From Circinella umbellata (taxonomy: Eukaryota > Mucoromycota > Mucoromycetes > Mucorales > Lichtheimiaceae), in contig JAIWNF010000002.1 of the NCBI GenBank assembly GCA_025093555.1, forward strand, positions 1,302,001 to 1,366,000: a DNA stretch of 64,000 nt, in the 5' to 3' direction. The position numbers and the translations under genes were made by a program. The notes beneath the pieces are model-generated. The model was not told the DNA's origin. It saw nothing but the letters and a program-made list of their open reading frames with translations, and did not search any database. Shown piece after piece: positions 38,569 to 49,409 of this stretch (the stretch's first letter is position 1; every line of letters starts with the position of its first letter).

Positions 38569-38657
38569 AATAACTGTATTTTCTACACAATCCACACAAT
38601 CTATACCATTTCTTCCCTCTATCTTCTCTCAAAAATAAATTTTACTGGGTGCTGGAC

Positions 38658-40013
38658 ACCTTGATTTTTATAATAAACACTTTTGATTTTTTATTGATAT
38701 GCGAATATAGTCAGTTCTTTTTTTACTAAGTTGGAATACACAATTATTGTTTAATATTAAAAATAATATATATATATACAAAATATGGCTGGATTAATGT
38801 GTTTACCAAAGAGATGCGAGACAGTTGAACATTAATCGAATGATCAACTTGAAAAAAAAAGCAACCACAGTAACTTTACTTTATATACAGTAAGAAAAAG
38901 TAAAATAAAAATATTGACAAGAGCTTGGCATTGTGTTTTATTATGTAGATCACAGATAAATTTCTCACTTTATTTTAAACCAGTCCAATAAAAAAAAAGT
39001 ATGCTGATTAGATCATGTTATTTGGTATGATCTAAACGAGGGAATATAAGTGCTTAATATTTTATCTTCATATATATTTTACTAATAGTAACACACGTAA
39101 CATAATAAATCTGATACTCTAACAGTTTCAATAGGTGAAGCAATTTTCTTCTCTTTTTAAAAAATATGGACTGGATGAAATTTGTATTCTTATTTAACGG
39201 AAAAACAATAGTTTGAAAAGGATCGTTCGCGAAACATTCCAAATTGGGTATTTCTGTGTAGCGGACTAAATTTTTTACTCAATTCGTCACTAATTACATC
39301 ATAGAAATTATTGAAAATTTCTTTTTCTTTTTTTCTTCATAGTGAAACAAAGAAAAGCTTTTATTTCTTTTCTATTTGGCATGTATATGTTTTTTCTATA
39401 CTATTATCGTTGACGTTAGTAGCATAAAAAAGAAAAAGAATTGATATATTGTGAAGATGAGTTGATTTGAACATATATAATAATTCAATTATATAATGTC
39501 ATTTATTGTATGTATTTAACATGTGGACTATCAATGACTTCAGTCACTTAAAAGTTTTACCAGAATAAGACTTATCCAGATATGGTTAGTTAAAATATTT
39601 CTGACGATTTGCAGTGTTTGTCATTATTACTTTCTTAAGATTTTCATAGATAGTTCTTTTGAGATATTATGTATCAATAGATGAAAAAGAGAAAAAAAAC
39701 CCTTGTCTATAAAATGATTTAATAGGATTAATTTGAAGTCGTAATCCGGATGGTATTTTCGAAGAAAAAAATATAGCAACGGATCTACAGATCCAAGAAA
39801 ATCATAGCGTTCTACTTACTTCGACAACACTTACCATTTTTGTGCAAAGTTTGTTTGATCAGGTGTCCGTTTTTCTTTAATATTAACTGTTGTTCCTCGA
39901 AAAATTGTGTCATGTTGTTTGACATCACGGCTAAAAATATTTTTATATAAAAAGGGTCGATTTTTTTATATCTATCGAATTATAACTTTTTACTTCAACA
40001 TAAATTATTTACT
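38658..40013. other. Intergenic region
   Basis: AT-rich, no supportable frame; the one at 39054-39242 is low complexity. TATAAAAAGG near 39947 is a good TATA box for the small gene at 40014. Confidence 0.6.
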
Positions 40014-40289
40014 ATGGGTGCCGTTTTTTCCTGTCTTAACTCAATTGTAACTTCTATTGCTTCATTGATCTCTACTTTGATCAGTGGTATTGCAGGTAAA
40101 TACTTATAGTGAGATATAAGTTAATTTTTTAAATAGTTTGTTCGAATAAGTAAATTAATTTTTTTCAAATCTATTTTTTTTTCTATAATAGGTTTCGTTA
40201 ATACAATCATTGCAGCTATTACAAGATTTATCACCGGTATAGTCAGAGCTGTTGGCCGTGTTGTCTGCTGCTGTTGTCCGCCGAGATAA
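40014..40289 (+). CDS. Small hydrophobic peptide with likely N-terminal lipid anchor and Cys-rich tail
   Basis: Two exons, 40014-40095 and 40192-40289, join at a phase-1 intron (GTAAAT..ATAATAG) to give 59 aa. It begins MGAVFSC, which fits N-myristoylation at Gly2 with palmitoylation at Cys7. The middle is an Ile/Ala/Thr-rich amphipathic-hydrophobic stretch (TSIASLISTLISGIAGF, then NTIIAAITRFITGIV). The end is RVVCCCCPPR, four cysteines in a row that could be further palmitoylation sites. Supporting it as a real gene: a clean TATA box ~65 bp upstream (TATAAAAAGG), good splice sites and preserved hydrophobic pattern across the junction. Similar tiny MGxxxSC proteins are common uncharacterised fungal proteins, as far as I recall. 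Membrane association is inferred; function unknown. Confidence 0.75.
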
Positions 40290-40757
40290 TTTTGTGGTGG
40301 GATTCACTTTGTTACTCCCATCTCATATTCAAGAATTTCAACATAACATAACATCAAGTATTAACTCACAACTCATTTGCAAGAATTAACATGTACATAT
40401 ATATATTATTGATATAATTCAATATTCAACTATTCTTGCTATTATTATTTATATTTTATTATTCTATTGTCATACTATTCTATTTATATATATTTCCAAT
40501 ACCTTTCTTTGTCCATTCTCTCTATATTTTTCTTGCAGTATAATAAACTCTTTCAATTAAAAAATTCATTTGCGTTAAAACAACTATTTACATAGTAACA
40601 TTTTTGCTATGGAAGTCAAATCAGCTTCTTTTTTAATTTTTAATCTGCCGCTTTAAAAATTACTTCGGATATCGGCTTAAAAGAGAACCGAGGCTTCTTT
40701 TTTCTACGTTTCTCTTTTTTGATTAGTGAGCAAAATAAAAAGTAAATAATAATAATA
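40290..40757. other. Short intergenic region
   Basis: 3' flank of the small peptide gene and 5' flank of the Erv1 gene. No other feature seen. Confidence 0.6.
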
Positions 40758-41548
40758 ATGACAGCCACTGCAGAAGCCACAGTACCAAATGGAGGTACTT
40801 CAGTAATGGTAGATCCAGAAACTGGAATCACAGTTCCCATGAAAGACGGTAAACCATGTCGCGTATGTACTGATTTTAAAACCTGGTCCAAGATCGAAAA
40901 GCAAAAAAACAAACAAACACCAGAAAAAACATCAAAACCAGCAACAGAGACCACTGAAAATACTTTTAAGTCTAGTACCACTGACAAAACAACTAACGAT
41001 TCACCAAAAATCTCAGAAGAAGAATGGCGACGAAAGAATTGTCCTGCCGACGTGGAAACACTTGGTAATGCTACTTGGACTTTGTTACATACAATGGCGG
41101 CCTATTACCCAGATCGACCTGCGCCTTCGCAAATGGAGAGTATGAAAACATTTATCTCTTCATTTTCAGAGCATTATCCATGTTGGTATTGTAAGGTAAA
41201 TAAATAAATAAAAATGCAAATGATAATAGAAAAGAGTTAAAATAGGCCATGAATTGGCTGTTTATATCATGCTTAATGACGATATACTCAAAAAGATGAC
41301 TTTTTTTGAAGCGAAAATATAAAAAGATTCGTATGCAAATGATTGATATGATTTGTTCTTTAATATAGGATGATTTCAAAAAAGCTATTGATAAGGAGCC
41401 AGCTCAAGTTGGTAGTCGTAAAAAGTTGAGTGAATGGTTATGTCGTCGTCATAATGAAGTGAACGCAAAATTAGGAAAAGAGCAATTTGATTGTACAAAA
41501 GTTTTTGAACGATGGCTTAATGGACCCCCAGATGGTCGATGTGATTAA
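40758..41548 (+). CDS. ERV1: FAD-linked sulfhydryl oxidase Erv1/ALR (mitochondrial intermembrane space)
   Basis: Two exons (40758-41195, 41369-41548; phase-0 intron) give 205 aa, close to the yeast size (189). The N-terminal shuttle motif is C34-R-V-C37 in KPCRVCTDF. A low-complexity linker follows to about residue 95. The ERV/ALR domain runs from CPADVETLGNATWTLLHTMA and carries the redox pair C142-W-Y-C145 (YPCWYC), the FAD-contacting RRHNEVNAKLGK (HNxxN) and a final Cys pair (FDC..GRCD). In the family this enzyme reoxidises Mia40 and passes electrons to cytochrome c, driving disulfide-dependent import of small intermembrane-space proteins. All key cysteines are intact. Start is the ATG in ATAATAATAATGACAG. 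Confidence 0.96.
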
Positions 41549-41849
41549 GCGTGTGTTTACTCTATTCATTTAATAGTATTACTATTACAATTATATACTT
41601 CCACCCCTCCTCCTCCACTATTATTAGAACTATTACAATAAAATCATGTAAAAATAGAACCAAAAGCAAATGGGCTATCTGTCAAAAATTTCTTGTGATT
41701 TCATGCATACCAATATTATAGATATAATGCAATGTTTCTAACTCAGAGAAACCCATTTCACTTTGAATAAAAACGGTTCATTAGTTTATCTATTACTGTC
41801 AAGAAATACTTTATACTATCTTACTTCTTATTAATGATATAGAAACGCC
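41549..41849. other. Short intergenic region
   Basis: Lies between two plus-strand genes; no separate feature seen. Confidence 0.6.
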
Positions 41850-43058
41850 ATGAAGCTACCATTTGAAATTATTGATCATATATTATCGTTTGTCGATTAC
41901 TTGGAATTATATCGATACAGAGAAATATCTCATACTTGGCAACAATTAGTTGAACAACGAATCTTTGACAATGCAAAACACAATCCACTCATTCTATGTC
42001 ATGATGGTGATCAGGAACTTGATTTATTAGCACATAGTTTTGATATTATTCACAAAGTTATTGAGTTTCGACCACGCAACAAAGATTCATTACTTGTTAC
42101 CAAGAATGACACATTTCCTCCTAGTATCTTTGCAACACGAATGGTAAAGCTCTTTTTTGCCCCGTGGAAAACAGTTATTATGCCAGGCGGCCTTCCAGAA
42201 AAATATTACTATAATAGTAAAACCAACAAAGACAATAACGGAGACAATATTGATATAGAACCATTATCTATACCTGAGCATTATAATCCTGCTTTCGAAC
42301 AACAGTATATGCTTCCGACCTCTTCCGGCATTCATGCGACAGAGTATGAACCACACATTATCGCTAAACAAGGAGTTATGATGTCTTTCTCGTATGTTCA
42401 TCGTCCAGATATTCGGAAACAACGCCACGAATTGGAACGTCAAATTATTGCGGATAATGGTAACTATGTGTTCTTACCAATGGATCAGCGAGGATATCCT
42501 GCTTCTGTCACTGCAACTACACCTTGGCTACCTCGTCAGTGTGGAATTCAAGTGCACTGGATAAAGGCTTCACTTGCATGGGTCATTTCTGGGTTTCATC
42601 CTTTTGTTACTGTACCACCACTTTATCCCGAACAATACAATCGTTTACAAAAAATACTTGGTGATAAACATCGTATATTTCGATACGATATGTATTCGGA
42701 GCCGGTGACAAAGTATATTCTACAGCAGCTGCAGAAAGAAGATAGCAACAACAACCGAAAGAAGAAAATTGATGATGATCATACATTACCAAAAAATTTG
42801 GTTGATTATTTACGGGCATACATGGAAGAAGATAGTCCAGCTGTCGAGTCGCGAATTTCTCAAGTAGAACGAATTTTGGAGCAAGAAAATATTGATCCTC
42901 GGCTTTTATGGAAGTATGGATTTGTTCGTTATGGTATCGTCACTAATTTTGCACCCAGCAACAGCAGAGATGCTATTGTCAGTCGTATTCTGGAAGCAGA
43001 AAAATGTCTACAAAAAGAAAAACAGCGTATTATAGAACAATACAAGAATCACATTTAG
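41850..43058 (+). CDS. F-box protein, substrate unknown
   Basis: Single exon, 402 aa. The first ~40 residues fit an F-box (LPFEIIDHILSFVDYLELYRYR then SHTWQQLVEQRIF), the helical motif that docks on Skp1 in SCF ubiquitin ligases. The remaining 360 residues show no leucine-rich, WD or Kelch repeats. They look like a unique globular domain (MVKLFFAPWKTVIMPGG, WLPRQCGIQVHWIKASLAWV) followed by a charged helical C-terminus (RILEAEKCLQKEKQRI). Most likely it selects a target for ubiquitination, but the target cannot be inferred. It is convergent with the topoisomerase gene. Confidence 0.82.
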   Translation: MKLPFEIIDHILSFVDYLELYRYREISHTWQQLVEQRIFDNAKHNPLILCHDGDQELDLLAHSFDIIHKVIEFRPRNKDSLLVTKNDTFPPSIFATRMVKLFFAPWKTVIMPGGLPEKYYYNSKTNKDNNGDNIDIEPLSIPEHYNPAFEQQYMLPTSSGIHATEYEPHIIAKQGVMMSFSYVHRPDIRKQRHELERQIIADNGNYVFLPMDQRGYPASVTATTPWLPRQCGIQVHWIKASLAWVISGFHPFVTVPPLYPEQYNRLQKILGDKHRIFRYDMYSEPVTKYILQQLQKEDSNNNRKKKIDDDHTLPKNLVDYLRAYMEEDSPAVESRISQVERILEQENIDPRLLWKYGFVRYGIVTNFAPSNSRDAIVSRILEAEKCLQKEKQRIIEQYKNHI

Positions 43059-43455
43059 TTGCTCTCGGCTTCATCTTAGAGCATTATTTTGTTATCCTCT
43101 ATTTTTATCATCCACATATCAAGTCTTTATTTATATTTTATATTAGTACATTCTCCTATCACATTACTGTTTCTCTCCATCCTTTTATAATATTATAGTC
43201 CACAAAATGTACATAATAGATTTTATCAATGTTTATAAATAATTCGTAGAAAAAAGTAATAATATTATAGTTATTAGAAGTAGAAGTCATTTAAAGACGT
43301 ACATTTTTGATACAATGATACTATTATAATTATGAAACAATTGAGTGTAGCTAATGATGGTGATGTGTATTTTGAAGAGGATACGGGTATGCAAAGATAA
43401 ATAAAGAGATAAAGAGATAAAGACAGATAGATAGATAGATAAAAAAGAGATATAT
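43059..43455. other. Convergent 3' intergenic region
   Basis: Shared 3' flank of the F-box and topoisomerase genes. Includes a GATA/GAGATA simple repeat near 43400-43452 (AGATAGATAGATAGATA). No gene. Confidence 0.6.
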
Positions 43456-46400
43456 TTATGTATCTGACCACATCCAGAAACCGCAAGTGTCATGGTCATT
43501 CGAATTTGCATAGCCGCATTTACGAAATTTACGACCTTGATTTGGTCCTTGGGTGGTTGTAAACTCGGCAGATGGGATATTGCAATTACAGTTTGGAGCT
43601 ACCGTATTATTTGTCAATCCTCCTCTTCCACGACCTCGACCTCTACCTCTTCCACGACTAGTGTTAGTAGTAGTAGTACCACCACCTCTTGCACCTCTTC
43701 CTCGACCACTACCAGTGTTTTGTCTAGCGCCTCCACCACGGCTTCCTCTACCACGACTTGTTGTGCTATTTCCTCTTCCTCTTCCTCTTGTTCTTGCTGT
43801 CGATGAGGAAGATTCATTATTCCAATTGTTGTCGTTGTTGTTGTTGTTTCTATTTCGAGCTGCATTTTCCAAATACTCACCATAATCAAAGTACGTTTCC
43901 ATTGAATATCTTATTTTACCAAATCCATCGACTGTTCGGTCAAACATATGACTATATGCTTCAATACTCTGTCGTAATACAAGTTGTGGATCTTTATTTC
44001 CTTCACAAATTTGTTTCAAATCAGCTTCCATCTAAACAAAATGTATCCACATATTATATTTCAATAATTTGATTTAGATACTTTATATAGGTCGTCTAAG
44101 AGAAGAGAAGAGAAGAGTGGGAGAAGGTGGAGCGGAGAGAAGAAAGAGAAGAGAAAGAAAAAGAAAAAACGAATATTTTTACCTCGCGTCGTAAGAAAGG
44201 TTTACTTAAACTTGAATTAAACCCAATTTCATCATAACCCAATACTAGTGCAATACCAAGTGTCGATGGATTGAAATAATTCCCTGTCTTGTAAGCATAA
44301 TTTCGTTCTAGAATTTTGTTGATATGATCAGCAATGGTTGCATCAGTACCAATTTCATTCTTTTCCATCAAACTGATAAGATCCGATTCCGTCAATAATT
44401 TGGGTGGTTCTGTTTTCCCGCTATTGAGTAGTAATGAGGAGGGCATAAATTGTTGTCCTTCTTCGAAATCCGGAATGGTATGTGCATTCCATTTATCATA
44501 GGTGTAAACGTCAAGATAATTTCGTTCAATGATAATAAGGCCTTTGACGTCAAATTTTTCTCCTGCTATTTGTGCTTCTACCACAGTTTCATACCCTACA
44601 GCATCTTTGTAACAACATCCCAAATAACGACGTACAATGAATTCGTAAACTTTGCGATCATCCCCGTATATATTTTGATCATATCCTGTTGGATGAATCG
44701 GTGGATGGGCTTTATCATCATGCCCTCCATTTCTTGGCCGTTCAAATTCCCCATCTCGGATACTGGAAAAAAAAAACAAAGAATTCATGTCAATTTGTTA
44801 TCTTCCAACTACTTGTGGTAGATTAATAATAATATTAAGATTCTAATTTGCTTACAGTTGGGCATATTGTCCCCAAGCTCTATCATTTGCTTGCATTTGG
44901 ATCAAAGGCATAAAATTGAAATTTTTATCAAATTGATCAGTTTCCGTTCTTGGATAACTTATTAAACCACTTCTATAAAGGTTTTCAGCAACCTAAAGTA
45001 GCATCATTATATCATCGTATTAGTAGCTAGTTCATGGTTCTACACTTCAAAAAAATATTATCTGGGTTATTTTTGTGTATCTTCTCTTACTTCCATAATC
45101 CGAGTACCCGTCATACCCAACATACGAGTGGCTGTCTTTTGCATTTCAACGGTTGTTAAAGGTAATGGTTTTCTAAATAAAGTAAATATAGTGGAACGAA
45201 GTTAATATTCTATTCATTTTTTTAACAAGTTGATTTTCTTACCGTTTAGTAACTCTTTTTTTCTGAACACGAGTAACTGACGCCATTGGATTTTGATAAC
45301 ATTTTTCATATAAAACAAATGAAGACCAATAATCAAATAAATGACCTCGTTTCCAATTGAATTTGACGGCAGGATCCGAGTTTCCATTCTTATTTTCCAT
45401 TCTTTCTGGTTGATATTCCATGTCAATTTTCCAGAATTCTTCAGATACAAAATTTTTAATAGCCATGTATCGATCGACAACAAAGCCTAATGTTGGAAAT
45501 TGACATGAACCTATATAAGTAAAATATATTCAATAGGTATATTAATTTTTATTTTCATTGATAGCTATTGTTTCATTCAAAAAGAAAAACAAGTTCTATA
45601 AGTCTTACCATAACTAATCACTGGACCTGACGTTGAATCTAAATTATTGAAGTAAGAACGTAATTGTAAAGTTTGAAATCGTGTAAATGCTGCACCAATC
45701 CGTAGATCCAGTTCTTGTCGAGTCTTTACAGCTTGAACTTGACGTCTGTCCAATTGATCGTGATTATTCGCAGCATGATGAATAGGTTGTGGTTGCATAG
45801 CTGAAAAACGAGCTCGCCATACTTGCATTCGTGTATTTACTTGTCTACATATTTCTTCTACTTCTGCTCCGATCGCTTCTCCTTCTCTATCACAATCTGT
45901 CCATATAAAAAGCACATCCGCGTTCCTTGCTAGTTCTCGTAAATTAGTTGCTACATCTTCTAAATTCTATATATTCATCCACAACTCTATTCTTTTTAGT
46001 AAAAATAAAAAAAACCTCCCTCTCCTCCAAAAAAACCAGTAAGTTTTACCCCCAATACACTATTATAGACTTGTGCTTGAAATAAGTCCTCCGGTCTTGT
46101 TGCTTGCCAGCTTTTGCATTCAGGACCAAAGTCGAGATCGAGTAGGTGGCCAAGAAGCGCTGTCATTGTCATTGATACCGTTCGTTGATTGAGGGTATAA
46201 TCGAACTTATAGTTTTTAACATATTTATTTGGACTTTGTCTCTATTATTTAATCAAATAGGTAAGTTTCATTTTTTTGTTGTTGATCGATCTAATTTCAA
46301 ATGCTGCGCACATAGTACGTCTCCACCAAAAAAAAGAATATATAAATAAAATAGTACTAAAGAGGAACTAATCACTCTTCTACTATTGAGGAAGTTGAAA

Positions 46401-46492
46401 ATAAAACTTACAACTTGATAGTTTGATTGAGACAAAATAGATGCAATTTGCTTAGCAGCACTTGGTTTCTCGGCCACGCATAAGATTCTCAT
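43456..46492 (-). CDS. TOP3: DNA topoisomerase III (type IA) with RG box and GRF zinc finger
   Basis: Eight minus-strand exons (46412-46492, 46050-46241, 45609-45966, 45243-45510, 45091-45172, 44856-44992, 44183-44762, 43456-44031) close in phase to 757 aa. Toprim motifs are MRILCVAEKPSAAK and WTDCDREGEAIG. The family signature ISYG-SCQFPTLGFVV crosses an intron. Catalytic Tyr is Y340 in GLISYPRTETDQF. Domain III/IV motifs include HPPIHPT and PPKLLTESDLI..EIGTDATIADHI, closest to the Top3-alpha type. Residues ~646-704 are an Arg-Gly-rich box, and residues ~714-755 a GRF zinc finger (CNC..GRKFRKC..C-GFWMW). With Sgs1/BLM and Rmi1 this enzyme dissolves double Holliday junctions; that role is inferred from family. 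The RG box is unusual for a Top3-alpha type. Confidence 0.95.
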
Positions 46493-49409
46493 TAAGTTGG
46501 CATTACGACGTGAGTAAGTCGCGCTATCGGGAAGAGGTTTTAAGTTTCGTGTAAAAAAAAATACGATGCGCCGCCTAGTTTTTTTTTCTATTTAGTAAAG
46601 TCACGCGACTTTTTGAATTTTAAATTACACAAATAAAGCAACAAATAAAATCATCTTGAACAAGAAGAGAATTCATATATTTTGAGATAATGATAGTGTA
46701 TGATAATATAATAGTACTTTTATTTCTTGTACGTATTTATATGTAGTATCGATATACAAAAAGAAAGATAATATTTATTCTAAACTTTTGAGTTATTTAA
46801 TACTATTTAATAAAGGAAATTGATATGGTTTGTGTAAAAAAAAGAGTTCTGATCCATGAATCTTTTAATAGACTTATTCAATAATATAATACATATATGG
46901 GTTTTGTAACCAAATGGAATTTCTTCTTTCTTAAATTTACCGTTCATTCCCTTCTTCTTCATCGTGTCTATTGTTCCTGGTCACATGAATTCCTATGATA
47001 TATACATGAAGTATTACTGTGAGTTAGTAGTTTATATCGACGAATGAATATAATTTACAGCAAGTTTCAGCACTACTACTTACCTCTTGTCATTTTCATT
47101 CGCACGAATACTTTTATTATATCTATCACATTATTATTAGTTAATAGAGTATATATTATATATTGATATGTTTGAATACAAGTGTGACCCTTCTGTCTTA
47201 CGTTATATTCGTTACCAGTATTTTTCTTCTTCCTCTTCAGTAACACGCGTTCCTCTATGTTCCGACATGTAATAAATATCAAAATAGCAATTAAGTTTAG
47301 TATATAAAAAAGCAATTAAGAAGAGTACACCTTTTTGATTCTCTGTTAAATGTCCCCTTACTACGTAATAATAGCAAATATTGCTAAACATATGGTAGAA
47401 ACCAAGAAATAGAAATAATACGAGTTATTCTCAAAAATGACATTAAGTTTAGTACGTAGTATAATATAATACGACAGAAAGCAAAATAAAAATATAAACT
47501 AGGTAAAGAAGCTCAAAGTAGTAATAATTCAAAATATTTCTGCTTTTATAGTATTAGATGTTATTTAAAATTAAAGATATTAGGTACTTTGGAAAAAGAA
47601 TACCGATAAAGTAACTCTTGTAAACTGGAAATAATGATCACAAGCCTATTGCTTTTGCATGTAATTCATAATATAGTATTACTACACTAAGAATAACGGT
47701 TGGAACTGTAATTAATATAATTAACGACTTAATGGAAAAGGCGGTGTAGAAACTGTATTGTGTTTCTTCTTTGCAAAATGTAGAAAAATATTATTGCTTA
47801 TACGCACAGTTGGATATCATAAACAAATATTATTAATTGGATTACTACAACAATCTATTGTTGTTTTCGCATTTTAAAATGATCCTTGATAATATACTAA
47901 AAACCTCCCGAGCCAAGAAACAACTAAAGTAGCACATTGATTATGCACAATCAGACATAATTCGCTATTTTTTTGAGCATGGCCACAACAACAAGAAAAA
48001 TTATACATGTTTTTGGTTGTTGATAATGGTATACTTTTGGAAAATAGCTAAAGAAGTTTAAACACTTACTACCAAAAGTACATACAATGTTCTTTTCATA
48101 TAAATATTCTATATGCTTCTCAATTTTATTTCATTGAGTTGCTACTTTTACTTTTTGTTATATATCAGGCTTTAATATTGATTATAATAGTAAATTATTC
48201 ATTTACTTATAGGAACATCATTTCAAATATCTTTTTTCATTGACGCGGGAATTTATGTAATTTTGCGTCTGAGAAGGTGATTTGATATGCTCATAAAGGA
48301 ACAACTATCTCACCATAATAGTACAAAAGTTTCATTATATTAGAATCTTTATTTCAAATAGTAATGTAGCTGTCTTAATATGATTATTTATTGGACTATG
48401 TAAAAAGAGAACCACAGACAGCTATTCAGCCATTGCAAGACAATAGTCCATATCCATACGGGTTTGATCACTCTGGTGAAGAGTACTTGAGTATTGAGTT
48501 GTTACATCACAATACCTTTATCAGTCAGTAATAATACAAGTAGTAGTGTTTACGCTTATATTTAGACATATTTTTCTCCAACATAACGAGAAAGAAAAAT
48601 CTGACATTGATAACTTTTCTTTTTATAAAGCCCCTATTTTTTAGGCTGACAATTAAATTGTTTAATAGACTCTATTTCATCTTAAATGTGTATATAACTT
48701 TTTTTACATATACAATCTTTTTAGTAAACATCACTGAGTAGTTTAATTCCATTGAGTAAAATAATAGTAACACAAATACTTCTTTTATTTAATTTTTCTA
48801 AAAAAGAATATGGGCCATGAATTAGGGCCATGAAAAAAAAAAAAAGAAAAGGAGGAACATGAGAAGCTGACTTGAATAATTTAGTTTACCGCCCACTTTT
48901 TCCAATAAGATGGAAAAAATGACATAACTTTGTATAGTCTTGGTAATCCTGAATTAGATAAGAAACTCAAAGAAATTTTCCACATGATTATCAACAATAA
49001 ATGCATAAAGTTTTTTAATCGGAGTTTTTTTCATGAAGGAGTTTTAGAAATAATGCATATACTTTTTAAATGAAAGAGAGAGTTTTCTTTATAATACAAC
49101 ATGACAATTATGTTTTTATTTTTAAGAGTATAAAATTTCTTTTAGAAAAAACGAAGGAAAAAGAAACATAAAAAAAAGAGGGAAGACAAATTAATATACA
49201 AATTGGATGGACAGATGTGTTTTGTGTGTTGTTGTTATTGTTGTTATGTGGAATAAATTGGGAATCAACAAAATGTAATAGTTAAGGTTAATTATGAGAA
49301 ATATATGGGAGGAAAAAAAAAAGAATCGTGATCAAATGGTGTTTTTGTTATTGTAGATAAATGTAATTTTTTTTTGATTGATGATATGATGTGAAATCAG
49401 GAAATCCAT
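46493..49409. other. AT-rich intergenic region
   Basis: About 2.9 kb with no supportable gene. The only frame (47076-47315, minus) is low complexity. It comprises the TOP3 promoter on the left and the isocitrate lyase 3' flank on the right. No tRNA A/B boxes were seen. Confidence 0.55.

Larger units (their letters stand above)
35660..38657. repeat. Near-perfect inverted duplication (arms ~1.22 kb, spacer ~0.55 kb)
   Basis: The left arm (35660-36886) is the reverse complement of the right arm (37439-38657). Each holds a whole thaumatin-like gene plus ~340 bp of 5' flank and ~90 bp of 3' flank. The outer edge is GTCCAGCACCC; the inner edge is GTGCTTAAAA. The proteins are identical apart from three Ser/Pro codons in a serine tract, and that 9-bp indel accounts for the arm-length difference. 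A few silent and UTR changes exist (for example near 35732 against 38583), so this is not simply an assembly mirror. Recent duplication or ongoing gene conversion is the likely cause. Confidence 0.95.

Noticed and set aside
43492..43889. Open frames on both strands rich in Ser/Thr or Leu/Arg/Pro over the topoisomerase tail
   Set aside because: Shadow frames of the RG-box repeat; low complexity with no independent support.
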